Origin: Romanomermis culicivorax
Taxonomy: Eukaryota; Nematoda; Enoplea; Mermithida; Mermithidae
Direction of reading: 5' to 3'
NCBI GenBank assembly: GCA_963922205.1
Contig: CAWUHX010000016.1
Span: forward strand, 1,860,001 to 1,924,000
Length of the DNA: 64,000 nucleotides
Under the pieces are notes generated by a model. That model made no database searches, was not told the DNA's origin, and saw nothing but the letters and a program-made list of their open reading frames with translations. The position numbers were made by a program, and so were the translations under genes. Shown one piece after another: positions 1-9,901 of the stretch (positions are counted from its first letter, which is position 1; each line of letters opens with the position of its first letter).

Positions 1-187
1 TGGTCAAATCGTTTACATAGAGCTTTTACTGTATAATTTTTCACTCGAAGAATTGTTAAAGGTGAGCTCAGTATGCTCAGAAATTTCCAGACCGATATGA
101 TACATTGTTCATTAGGAAATCGTGAAAATCTGAAATACTACTTACTTTCACTTTATTAGTTAGTAGCATTTCAAGAAAAACACACTA
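1..187. mobile_element. MITE, TAGTCTG family, truncated by the window edge
   Basis: The right part of a palindromic element whose better copies lie at 39127-39365 and 54190-54434. The terminal inverted repeat (around 148-187) ends in a CACACTA variant of CAGACTA and is followed by TA, the probable target duplication. The left end lies outside the window. Confidence 0.6.
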
Positions 188-199
188 TAGTGTCCTTAT

Positions 200-608
200 T
201 TATACTTATTTTGGGTACACTGTAGGAAAACGATGCTCCCTGAGCATCTGTTCTTAATGAAACAGTGTCAGCTGTTTCTCTCCGCTGCTTCACTTTGGGT
301 GCTTTTTGCTACAGCATAGTCGCTTTTGCTCCTTGGCTCTGCATTTCCCCTCATATCTCACAAGTGCTACCCAGCTTGGTTTAGTTCATCTCAATTATGA
401 CTGAGAGCCCTCCTTAAAAGGAGGTCGTTTTACAGGACAACAGTATCGGTCAAAACGGGCCAGCAGCCTCCCACCATCGACCTCATCATTCTTCTTCTAC
501 AGACTCGGACCAATGATCGTTTAAAAATTTTGATCGACAATAGTGTCAAAAAACATTTGTCAAAGAAACAATCCTCTTCTACGTACGTCGAAAGAATCAA
601 CAAAAGAT
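200..608 (+). repeat. DIRS 5' end, copy 1 of a direct repeat
   Basis: Nearly the same sequence occurs at 4315-4736, starting at TTATACTTATTTTGGGTA and ending in ATCAACAAAAGAT. Differences are scattered substitutions and short indels, such as a missing stretch beside the ACTCGGAC motif in this copy. It covers the leader and the start of the gag-like reading frame. Confidence 0.9.
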
Positions 609-697
609 GAAAAAATTCTGGTTTTGCTCAGAAAGCGTCGGAAATTTCGTGGAAATGTCAAGGAAATCGTCGACAGTTCGAATTTAATGAGGAACTT

Positions 698-1213
698 ATG
701 AACGATTTGAAAGACCTAAAATATTATTTGAAGCGGGATTCGTCCTCATCAGGGACCAAGGCATGCGAGATTCTGGAAGATATAGACCATACAATTTTAC
801 ATTGTCAAAAATTGATTCGAATCGCAGATCGCAGTGAAGGTGGTTGGAAGACTGCCTTGGAATATGAACACAACAAGTTAGCTGAGGACGACGAAGATGA
901 ACGTCGGATTCGATCAGCAGAAAGTTGGGCCCCAAAATCGAAAAAATCGTTGTTACGTTTTTCCTCTACGGCCAGTCAAAAACGGTCCCGATTGGCTGGC
1001 GCCAAAATTTCTCAAATGGGGCCACAAATTTCTTCCTCCCAAACGGTCAGAAAGCCTCGACATCTAGGGCAAAGCCTTGTTTCCAGTGTGGATCATTTGG
1101 TCACTGGAGATCGAATTGCCCCAACCGAAACGAGCCTGGAACATTCAGTTCAAGGCAAAGAAATTAAACGTACATTGCAGGATCACAATTGTAAGTTTAC
1201 TGTAGACGAATAA
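698..1213 (+). pseudogene. DIRS gag-like protein with zinc knuckle, frameshifted
   Basis: A 171-codon open frame is acidic and helical in its first half, with no recognisable enzyme motif. In another frame, at 1078-1119, a CX2CX4HX4C zinc knuckle is encoded (CFQCGSFGHWRSNC), the nucleic-acid-binding motif found at the end of retroelement Gag proteins. The two parts are normally one protein, so a frameshift lies between roughly 925 and 1070. The frame is followed directly by the reverse transcriptase region, the usual order in DIRS elements. The start at 698 is simply the first ATG; the real gag start is probably further upstream in the repeated leader, where the frame is broken. Confidence 0.6.
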
Positions 1214-1225
1214 TGCATTTTTCGA

Positions 1226-2426
1226 TTGTGTGGGATCCTAACAGGAATTTCTGATAATTCAAATTTTCTAAGCCTGTGGAGGAAATTGGAATACTTCAAT
1301 GTTAAAAATCTTACGAAATCCGTCCCTTTCTGGCGATCTATTCAAGCCAGTCAGGATCACATCAACATCTTGTCTGAAGGTTATAAATTACCTTTCTCAT
1401 CTATCCCTTCCTCCAGATATTTCAAGAACAACCGAAGTTCACTCAAAAATTCAAATTTTGTCTCCCATTCAATTCTAGAGCTGTTGAAAAATGACTGCAT
1501 CTTAACCTGCAGTAATCAGCCCTCTCAGTGTTTCCACTCAGCGGAGTGGTAAGAAATGCTTTATTCTAGACCTTCATTATGTAAATACTCACCTAACTCC
1601 TGTAAGTTTCAAATTAGATGACTACAGAATTGCATCTCTACTTTGGTCTAAAGACAGTTTCATGTTTTCATTTGACTTGAAAAAAGGCTATTACCACATA
1701 AAAATTTCCGAAGAATCCCGTACTTTTCTGGGTTTTTCTTGGAATTTCGGCCCTAAATCATATTCCTTCGTTTTTAACGTTTTACTTTTTGGCCTCAGTA
1801 CAGCTCCTTATATTTTCACGAAGCTGCTTAAGCCCATAGTTACGTTCCTCAGGTCTGAGGGAATCAAGCTCGTCCTTTACCTAGATGATGGCATTGGTTT
1901 TTCCAATGATAAAGCAGTAGCCCAGAAACATGCTTTCTTTGTTAAAGAGACCTTGTTCAAAGCTGGCTTTTCTTTTAACTCGGAAAAATCTATATGGAAG
2001 GTCACTCAGTCCCTTACTTGGCTTGGTTTCCACATTAATCTTAAGCTATTCCAAATCTCTCTACCGGAGGAGAAAAGACTTTATATCTTGAAGAATTTAG
2101 AAAATCTTTCTAATCAAAGTAGTTGCAAAATTAGATCCCTAGCCTTTTGTGCTGGCTTGATTATCTCAACGTCTCTTGTTCTAGGTAAGTTATCTCTGCT
2201 TCGAACAAAAAGCTTTTTTCATCATATCATTTCCCACAGTCAGGGACATAATCCTCTATGGGACCATGTGTTCCCCATATCAAAATTTTGCAAAACAGAC
2301 TTGTTATTTTGGGTCACGATTTTCACTCAACTAAAGCAAAAAACTTTAGAAGCAAAAGATCATATTCCCATCGTTATTATTTTTTCTGATGCCAGCAAAA
2401 CATTGTTATGTTTATATCTCTGCTGA
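1226..2426 (+). pseudogene. DIRS reverse transcriptase, frameshifted
   Basis: The N-terminal part (1226-1552) carries the EGYKLPF and NN..SL..FV motifs that precede the DIRS polymerase domain. A frameshift near 1517 separates it from the palm. The larger frame (1662-2426) has FDLKKGYYHI, FGLSTAPYIFTK and the catalytic YLDD box at 1878-1889, followed by TWLGFHI. This combination is typical of DIRS/Ngaro/PAT polymerases rather than LTR elements, which usually read LPFGL.NAP.TFQ. The frame ends just after FSDAS at about 2385-2400, the first catalytic aspartate of RNase H. The two main pieces are in different frames, so the copy cannot make a full polymerase. Confidence 0.8.
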
Positions 2427-2898
2427 AGTCCGAGGATGTCAGCAATATAACTCAAGTCCTATTGGCTTGTACTCAATCGACTACTGTAGGTCACTCAAAG
2501 GAGCTTCCTATTAGTAATCAACTAAACACAGTGCAACAGTTCTCAGGCAGAAATAAACACAACCTTCAGTTGCTATACAGCAACTGGAATCCAACAGCTT
2601 GCACCTGAAAAACTACCAGAATACTCCAGAGAACCTTACCCAATAGTTCTCGTAAAAGTCGGGGATGTGAGACGCTGCTGCAGGAAAAATATATGGCTCA
2701 ATATAAAAGTCGATAAATAAACACCACTTGGCTGCCCCACTTTACTGGCATAAAAATAACAATAACAAAGGATGATGGATGGTCGGCTCGCACAAAATAA
2801 ACATAAGTTTGTGAGAATGATCATAACGTATCACATATTGCCTTATAAAGGCAGTCATGCCCACATAATGACGCCTTCTCGCCATTTTCACAATTTGC

Positions 2899-3675
2899 AT
2901 GGATGGGATGCCTGCTACCGTAAGTGCATCCCCAACAACATCTGCTGCCTCTTTTGTTTATCCAAAAGCCATACTCTGCAAAAACCATCACGCATCTCAA
3001 GTTCTGGAGGAGATAGAGAAACCCAACAAAATGAAAACAAAAGAAATACGACACCTCTCGAGTAAGGATGGCAATTTGAATGGCTTTTGTGCCGATGGTC
3101 CTTTTGTTGCATGGCCTCTACTCACGCCTGTTGAAAGCGGTTGTTGTGGCAGAAGAGGAAATGACCTCTGCAAAAATGTGAATGGCCTTTGTTCCAGTGG
3201 TCCGTCTATTGCACTGCTTTTGTCTGCATCTATAGAACGCACTTGGAATGATATGCCAACTGACAGGGACGGTTTGTTTCCCAGTGACGCATATGGAGAA
3301 AAATTTTTATATGATAAACAGAAAAAAGACTCCTTTTCTCATCTCTACCCCTCTCAAAACCAATTTTTTGACTATTCAAATTATGACGAAAAAATTTTTG
3401 AACTAGTTCAAATTTTGAATAAAGCAATGAAGAAAAACTTCCACAAAACAAATGATGTGAGTAAAATGATCGCACATACACAGTGGCAACGAGAAGCAAA
3501 GGAAATGGGTGCCACTTGGCGAGAATTGAAAACTATTGAATATGGGATTGTTTCCTTTGCGGGAAAACTAAAGAACTGTCGAGTTCTTTGGTTTACGGAT
3601 AACCAGGCTTTACCTTTCGTCTTGAAAAAAGGAAGTATGAAACAGCATATTAATATTCTGTCTATAAAAATCTAA
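2899..3675 (+). pseudogene. DIRS RNase H, second half, with an unusual N-terminal insert
   Basis: The last 70 residues of this 258-codon frame are clear DIRS RNase H: TWRELKTIEYG near 3520-3545 and WFTDNQA near 3590-3610, giving the second and third acidic residues. The first acidic residue (FSDAS) is about 1.1 kb upstream, at 2385-2400. In related elements only a few tens of residues separate the two. The insert, 2430-3470, is partly open and encodes two similar cysteine- and glycine-containing units, roughly NGFCADGPFVAWPLL and NGLCSSGPSIALLLS, of unknown origin. The open frame stops at 3675 within the RNase H fold and resumes in another frame at 3703. Confidence 0.6.
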
Positions 3676-3702
3676 CTCTGTGAAAGATATAACCTGGAGT
3701 TA

Positions 3703-4215
3703 ATGGTACACTGGATACCAAGGAATATGAATGAATTTGCAGACGCTCTTAGCAGAATAGTTGACTACGATGATTGGTCAATAACAAACGAGGTCTTTGA
3801 ATGGATTAATGCACAATGGGGTCCTCATACAGTTGACAGATCTGCAACTTTTTACAACAGAAAGCTTCATAGATTCAATTCTCATTTTTGGAATCCTGGC
3901 ACAGAAGCTGTAGACTGCTTCACAACTTCTTGGACTCAAGACATCAACTGGCTTGTTCCACCACCTTATCTAGTCATAAAAGCCGTTAATTTTGCTCTAT
4001 CTTGCAGATGTCGAGGTAGTCTAGTAATTCCAGAATGGAAAAGTGCACCTTACTGGCCAGTCCTTTTTCCAACCCTCTTAGAAAGCCATTTCATTCAAGA
4101 AATTTTAATTTTGCCAGAATCTAGCATCTCGCTTGTTGCAGCAACACTGGAAAAGAGCATTTTTAAGCCTTCCCTTTTCAAATCTCGTTTTCTGGCCCTA
4201 TGTTTCCAGTCTTGA
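3703..4215 (+). pseudogene. DIRS RNase H end and following conserved domain
   Basis: It begins with WIPRNMNEFADALSR, the last RNase H motif with its aspartate, then DYDDW. It continues with WGPHTVDR, FNSHFWNPGTEAVD and WLVPPPYLV, a block that in DIRS-type elements joins RNase H to the next gene. It lacks a methyltransferase signature. It is 170 codons long, and the frame ends at 4215 shortly before the shared 3' motif at 4258. No tyrosine recombinase follows. Confidence 0.7.
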
Positions 4216-4314
4216 GCTCAGAAATGTACTTTACCTCCTCCTAATAAATTCCCGTTTGACTTAGAATTTACAAAATAAGTGTTTTATGTTCGATTGTGTA
4301 GCATTAGAACATAA

Positions 4315-4736
4315 TTATACTTATTTTGGGTATACTGTAGAAAAACGATGCTCCCTGAGCATCTGTTCTTAATGAAACAGCATCAGCTGTTTCTCTCTGC
4401 TGCTTCACTTTGGGTGCTTTTTGCTACAGCATAGTCGCTTTTGCTCCTTGGCTCTGCATTTCCCCTCATATCTCACAAGTGCTACCCAGCTCGGTTTAGC
4501 TCATCTCAATTATGACAGAGGGCCCTCCTTAAAAGGAGGTCGTTTTACAGGACAACAATATTGGTCACAAACGGGCCAGGCAGCCTCCCACCATCGACAT
4601 CTTCATTCTTCTTCTACAGACTCGGACGATTATAGCGCCAATGATCCTTTAAAAATTTTGATCGACGATAGTGTCAAAAAACATTTGTCAAAGAAATGAT
4701 CCTCTTCTACGGACGTCGAAAGAATCAACAAAAGAT
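4315..4736 (+). repeat. DIRS 5' end, copy 2 of a direct repeat
   Basis: Homologous to 200-608 over its full length. The homology stops abruptly at 4736, where the sequence becomes the RNase H of a Gypsy-type element. The 25 bp between the end of copy 1 (about 4290) and the start of this repeat is not obviously duplicated elsewhere. Confidence 0.9.
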
Positions 4737-5163
4737 CCTGCGCCATCCGGACTTCTCAAAATCCTTTATCCTTCAGACTGATGCAAGTATTTCAGGGATA
4801 GGAGTGGTTCTAAGCCAGTTAGACGAATTTGGATACGACCATCCTGTCGCCTACGCCAGCCGAGGGTTAACAGCGGCCGAGAAAAACTATTCCATTACCG
4901 AACTGGAAACTCTCCCTGTTGTCCACTTTGTCAAGCACTTTCGGCCATACCTCTTCCAGCACGAGGTGGTCGTTCAGACTGACCATACAGCAGTCAAAGC
5001 AGTGTTGGAGAAGCCTAACCATTCTGCTCGGATCGCTCGATGGGGACTCGCGCTCGCCGAATTCAAACTGACACTTCAGCCGCAAAAAGGTCAGTCTAAT
5101 GGTAATGCTGATGCATTATCACGCCTGCCGGATCCTAACTCCCTCACCGGTCAGGAGTATTGA
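4737..5163 (+). pseudogene. Gypsy RNase H domain
   Basis: Typical Ty3/Gypsy RNase H motifs appear in order: LQTDASISGIGVVLSQ, YASRGLTAAEKNYSITELE, VVQTDHTAV and the end motif NADALSRLP. The four acidic catalytic residues (D, E, D, D) are present. The open frame extends back to 4696 in DIRS-derived sequence, but homology to Gypsy starts at about 4737. The domain is whole; the polymerase that should precede it is missing. The frame stops at 5163, and a linker of about 300 bp with degenerate repeats of a GTGCAGCACCTGGC unit separates it from integrase. Confidence 0.85.
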
Positions 5164-5461
5164 TGATACTCCCCTTTACAGACCTGAGGGACATATTATG
5201 ATGATCACCGATTGTGTGCAGCACCTGGCCAGATCAAGAACTTTGACCGATGGTGTGCAGCACCTGGCGCGATCAAGTATTTCAGCACTGATCACTGCTG
5301 GCGCGGAGCGCCCAGTACGATCAGAGACTTATGCCGAGATATCGGTTGGTGCGCAGCACCCCAACCTTCTTGCTGCTCAGCTGGAGGATCCGAAATTAGC
5401 CGACATCATTCGCTCTCTTAAGCCTCTGGGCGACCAGAATGATGTGTGAGGCTACCATCTG

Positions 5462-6700
5462 TTGGATAACGTTCTTCAGAAATGGACTGGAGAGTCCAAC
5501 AAAATTGTCATACCCAGATCCATGGTTACTACCATTATCCGGGCTCATCATGATGACATCTTAGCTGGACACTTTGGTGCTAAACATACTGCGCGGCTCA
5601 TTGCTCACAGATACCACTGGCCTTCCCTCAGTCGGGATGTCAAGTCCTTCTGTCAGCGGTGTGACCTTTGCCAACGGAATAAGCCCGCTCGACAGAAAAC
5701 CACTGTGACCCTGAAACCCATCACCATCACAGGACCATTTCATCGGGTAGGTCTCGACTGTATGGGACCAATGACCACTAGCGAAGCTGGCAACCGTTTC
5801 ATCGTAGTCTTCATCGACTACTTTACGAAATGGGTCGGGGCTTTTGCTACTCCGGATATCACTGCGCACACCATAGCCCGACTGTTTGTAACACAAAGTG
5901 TCTGCCGGCACGGGGCACCGCAGATTCTTCAGTCAGATGGTGGCACTGATTTCACATCAAAACTGATGACTGAGATCACTGTGATCTGTTCAACGAAGAA
6001 GATCCACTCTACCGCCTATCATCCTATGACCAACGGCGAGGTGGAAAGAGCTAATCAGATGCTAGCCACACGGCTACGTATGTATGTTCACCACGGACAT
6101 ACAGATTGGGATGAACACATACCTTACGCTGTGTTTGCCGTCAATATCAGCATGAATGAGTCAACAGGGTACTCCCCCTTTGAACTCATGTACAGTTGCA
6201 CACCCATGCTCCCTGTTGATGCCGCGCTCTCATTCAACCCTCCGGCCCATATCATCAATGTTTCCTCATATGATATGGAGGTCAAACGTCATTTCACGAA
6301 TGCGTTAACCTTAATCCAGAGTCGGATTGAGAAAGCACAGGAGGCCTATGCACGGTCCTACGACCGGAGGGCACAAGATGTCTCTTACAAAGTAGGGGAT
6401 CAGGTGCTCAAACTGCGCACTTCCAGCAAACGTGGACTCACTCCTAAATTGCTGCCCATCTAGGATGGGCCCTATCTTGTAACAAGTGTGGCATATCCCA
6501 ATGTCACACTTCATCTCGAGACACTGTACATGTCAACCAGCTTCGACTTTACGTGTCCCCTGACCCACCGAGTGAAGCAGAGGATACACCTCCCACTTCA
6601 CAGGCAGCGGATTCGGCACCCTTGTTATTTCCTTCAACAAGTCGGGACTTTACACCGAATTTGATTGACCCACATCTTGATGCAGAGGTCCCCGACCACT
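5462..6700 (+). pseudogene. Gypsy integrase with chromodomain-like tail, one premature stop
   Basis: The N-terminal HHCC zinc-binding domain is clear (H..H near GHFGAKHTARLIAH, then CQRCDLCQRNK). The catalytic core follows with DCMGP, QSDGGTDFTS and YHPMTNGEVERAN, giving the D,D-35-E residues. The C-terminal region continues as YKVGDQVLKLR. An in-frame TAG at 6461-6463 stops the frame. The next codons read DGPYLVTSV, the usual Gypsy tail, in the same frame, and a one-base shift near 6525 displaces the rest (HVNQLRLYVSP-like). The strong conservation of all motifs suggests fairly recent loss of activity. Confidence 0.85.
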
Positions 6701-6854
6701 AATTCAAGATGTATTCTCTTCATTGTCCCCCGCTTACGGACGAGGACGTCCTTTTTCGAAGGACCGCCGTGCCCCTCACAAAGTATCCACTCTTATCCAT
6801 GCTGGATCTTAGTGGATAGAAGAGAATGTGCAGCAACCAGAGCATCACATCATA

Positions 6855-7003
6855 GGCCCATTCCCCGTGATAGCCTACACCTCACTGGGTGCATCCCCTG
6901 TGATAACCCGATATCCTACACCTCACTGGGTGCATTCCCTGCGATAACCCCATAATCTATACCTCACTGGGCGCATCCTCTGGGATAGCCTGCATCTCGC
7001 CCT
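6855..7003 (+). repeat. Tandem repeat, about 48 bp x 3
   Basis: Three imperfect units share CTACACCTCACTGGGTGCAT followed by CCC(T/C)G(T/C)GATAACCC. They lie between the integrase gene and the putative LTR of the Gypsy fragment. Confidence 0.8.
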
Positions 7004-7256
7004 GAAAATTTTTCTTTTTGTGTTCTAGACTTTCGCACAGGATACTCAATGTCTGCAACTTCACGCATTAACGATTTCCAGTTACCATACTGTCGAACAA
7101 ATTACGATCAAAGAAGGCTCCAGCCGCCAACAACCCAACGGACCTATTCGACCACTCCCCGTCACGCCTTGGAACAACCAACGACCACGGACACGCCGCA
7201 CAAACCTCACCACTAACCACAGCAAGGACGAGGACGCCCTTTTTCGAAGGACCGCC

Positions 7257-7990
7257 GTGTCACGTGCCGCTCAAATTCCCCAACGTCACGTGATCCCAAT
7301 CATGTCAACATTTTGTTTTTCTCCATGTTTTGTTTATTACTCATTCATGTTTCATTTATTTTATTTCTACACATTGCATTTTGCGTTTGTTTTTATATTG
7401 TTCATGCATTTCATATGTTTCGTTTTCTTTGTATTTTATTTCTTTATGCACGCGGGGCTACTGTAGGCCCTTTAGCTATAAACTTCCGCCAGCCATGCTC
7501 CACGAGCACATGGCTATTTTTGGTGCATTCCATGCACCTATTATCACCAAAAATTAGCATCATTTTTGTTACGCAAAAACGACTAGCTAAGAAGTTTTAG
7601 CTAAAGACGCTCATATGCTTAGCATAGGCACTGCAGTCGGCCTCAATGCTAAACGCATGTGAATGAAAAAATGTCTATGTGCACATAGGCATCTTCTGCA
7701 TCACGTCTAGCTGCAGAAGTTAGCTTGGACGCCGAGAAACTCCGCCCAAGCTGCAGCTGTAGCCAAACATGTCCTTAAAAGGACATGTTTCTTTAATTTT
7801 TCGCTCATTCTGGGTTTTATCCCTGCGTCCGATTTGTTGTCAGCATCCGCCGCCTTTGGCCTAATTTGAATAAATTGGAATAACCATCTTCACTGTGTCC
7901 GCCGCCTTTATTTTAAATAAATTTGCATACCCTTGCATCCTTCGCTGCGTCTGCCGCCGATTCTACTTACAGTACCCGCTGCCCATCAGT
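7257..7990 (+). mobile_element. Possible Gypsy LTR
   Basis: It starts with TGTCACGTG immediately after the second copy of the GGACGAGGACG...CGAAGGACC motif, as expected behind a polypurine-tract region. It contains T-rich promoter-like sequence, several internal short inverted repeats (for example around 7480-7550 and 7735-7795) and AATAAA-like motifs near 7868 and 7915. No second copy is in the window, so the limits cannot be confirmed; the end is a guess. Confidence 0.35.
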
Positions 7991-8708
7991 GCCAGGTGTC
8001 GGACCGCCCCGGTTTAGCAGAGAAACAATCGAGAGTCGCCTCCCGATCGCCTATACCCCTCGCCCAGGACTCGTGTGGATCGCATCCCCGCTCCATGCCA
8101 GAAGACCGAAAGTTCCCAGGGACCTGCCGCCCTGTTTTTGTCGAATCGCTTGAGAAACAGGATTAGGTGAGTCTTCTCAGGGGATTATTGTTATTGTGGG
8201 GTATTTTTGGGGGACCCTTCTTAAGTCGGTTTCCCAGGTTTTCCCCAGATAAGTAAGGGCCTCCACCTCTCCGGTTCAGGCTAAAAAGGGACTGTCTGGT
8301 TCATAATCGGGTCCCACAAATTAGGTCATTTTACGGGTGACCCTGTCCCCACTCTCACTGAGCAGGACTCAGGGATTGTCACACCTAACTGGCGGCGTTG
8401 TCCATTACCCTACAGTAAGACCCCAGGACAACACCAGAGAGAACCAGCTATAGGCCTCCCTATAGCCACCACTCGCCGGGTTAGGCCCCCAAATCCAACC
8501 AGGGAGCCTGGGGAAAATGCCAGTATCCATCAGGAGTCACAGCCTATTACTCACTGTAATAGGATCAATCTGATATGGTTCACCATCAATGTGACTGCTA
8601 AAACACGGTTCTACCTGATGTGATACCCAAACCTCCCCAGCTCCCCTGCTAAACGTGACACTACCAGACAGGATCTACTATAACAATTCCTAAAGTACCT
8701 CATCTTTC
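7991..8708 (+). other. Unassigned sequence between Gypsy and DIRS parts
   Basis: GC-richer than its surroundings, with short open frames but no recognisable domain. It probably belongs to one of the two retroelements (LTR or leader of Gypsy, or the N-terminal part of the DIRS recombinase gene after decay). Confidence 0.4.
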
Positions 8709-9038
8709 TTGCCCTTTTACGGCACTCCTCAATTATTTCCACACGGCAAAGTATTGCCTAATTCCGAACAACTACTGTTTCTAGCCATTTCCAAAAGTCA
8801 CAATCATGAGCAGTTGAAATCATCACAGCCACTTTCATATGGTAGATTCAGGGAACAGCTCCTGAATACTTTGGAAATGCTGCAGATTGATGCAAGCAAG
8901 TTTGGCACTCACAGTTTGCGATCAGGAGGTGCTACAGCAGCAACAGCTGCAGGTGTTCCAGATCACGTAATCCAGATACAAGGGCGGTGGAAGACCGAAT
9001 TTTGTAGAAACATGTACATTAAAAAATCGTTCAAATGA
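8709..9038 (+). pseudogene. DIRS tyrosine recombinase, C-terminal half
   Basis: The 109-codon frame has the catalytic C-terminal box of tyrosine recombinases: THSLRSGGATAA (H and second R), then QGRWKTE and the tyrosine in RNMYIKKS. This HSLRSGG.TAA....VP form is that of DIRS-order recombinases, which integrate the element instead of a DDE integrase. The N-terminal half, with the first catalytic arginine, is not visible upstream, so this is a remnant. It is followed at 9389-9416 by the same 3' motif that ends copy 1. Confidence 0.8.
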
Positions 9039-9039
9039 A

Positions 9040-9739
9040 CAGCTTGTCTAAAATATTTTGATCAATTTCTCTTCTCTGAGGTTGTGTATAAATATCCCCC
9101 TTTCTCTTTTAGATTTGAGCCGGCTAAATTTATGATTCTTCTAGCAGTACGCCCACGCGTCAAAAATAAAGTTTTGTGATTTAGTTTTTTCTCTTTTCCC
9201 GTTAAATTGGTTCATCAACATTTCACAGAGATTTCAACAGGACGCGGCGTCATATTTCTTATCAAAGAATTTCGTTTTGTTTGTTATTGCGTTTCCTTTT
9301 TTCACATCATTTGTTTGAGCGTTTTTGTAGATTGTTTCATGTACATTACGATGGTTAAAATGCGAAATACTGTAGCCTAAAGGCCACCGACTTAGAATTT
9401 ACAAAATGAGTGTTTTTTCACTTCTGAATTTTTCTGTAGTTATTATTTTCAGTTTGACATTTTTTATCTCCTAACGGTTCTTCAAATTTTACTTTGTTTG
9501 AGCTACTTTCGCTTCAGATTTACTATGACATCTGAGATGAAATGAATGTAATTTTAGGCGTTGATAATTTTTTGATGATTAACAAACGTGTTGTACAATA
9601 TTAAATTTTTCAAATAATAAATTGAAAAGATACTGTAAAACTCTATTTGAATTTCTGATGCCAATCCGTTCCGACTTCCGCTCCGTTTCGTAGTTACGAC
9701 GAACGGCGACGAAAATTTCGGACCACTAATGTGAGCAGT
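9040..9739 (+). other. DIRS 3' end and 5' flank of the RNF168-like gene
   Basis: Non-coding and AT-rich. The DIRS 3' motif is at 9389-9416; after it nothing resembles a transposon. The open frame of the first RNF168 coding exon extends back to a stop at 9656-9658, so the transcription start or a 5' UTR splice site probably lies in 9420-9700. No convincing TATA box was identified. Confidence 0.5.
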
Positions 9740-9901
9740 ATGCCGCGTATCAATAGCATTGATATGAACGTACCAACCACTTCCAATGGCCTACGTCTCG
9801 AGGATTGTATGTGTCCGATTTGCTTGGAGATTTTGATCGAACCGGTTACAATGCCTTGTAAACATGAGCTATGCATGCCTTGTTTCCAGCAAAATGTTCA
9901 A
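9740..9901 (+). CDS. RNF168: RNF168-like exon 1: first RING zinc ligands
   Basis: It encodes 54 residues ending CKHELCMPCFQQNVQ. The first six zinc ligands of the RING are here. It leaves the exon in phase 0 at a GTGAGT donor (9902). The EPVTMPCKHELC stretch matches EPVTLPCNHTLC of vertebrate RNF168 closely. Confidence 0.9.

Larger units (their letters stand above)
200..4290 (+). mobile_element. DIRS/PAT-like retrotransposon, copy 1, decayed, recombinase missing
   Basis: In order, the element holds a gag-like region with a CCHC knuckle, a reverse transcriptase of the DIRS type, an RNase H and the conserved domain that follows RNase H in DIRS elements. Its first 410 bp are repeated at 4315-4736. 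A short 3' motif at 4258-4287 recurs at 9389-9416 behind a tyrosine recombinase. Copy 1 therefore appears to have lost its recombinase gene between about 4215 and 4258. Several frameshifts and stops make it inactive. Boundaries are inferred from the repeat with copy 2, so the outer ends are approximate. Confidence 0.75.
4737..7256 (+). mobile_element. Ty3/Gypsy-type retrotransposon fragment, 5'-truncated
   Basis: It begins inside RNase H with no gag, protease or reverse transcriptase in front of it. It then runs through a linker with short repeats, integrase and a chromodomain-like tail, followed by a non-coding 3' part. A 32-bp motif containing GGACGAGGACG and TTTTTCGAAGGACC occurs twice, near 6738-6770 and 7217-7250. 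In related elements such a motif precedes the LTR. Decay is modest: integrase has one nonsense codon and a later frameshift. Confidence 0.8.
4315..9416 (+). mobile_element. DIRS/PAT-like retrotransposon, copy 2, middle replaced by a Gypsy fragment
   Basis: Only the two ends are DIRS: the 5' repeat 4315-4736 and the tyrosine recombinase tail plus 3' motif (8709-9416). The polymerase and RNase H of the DIRS element are absent. In their place is a Gypsy-type RNase H-integrase block and unassigned sequence. The copy looks like a composite made by deletion plus insertion, or by template switching. Confidence 0.6.
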
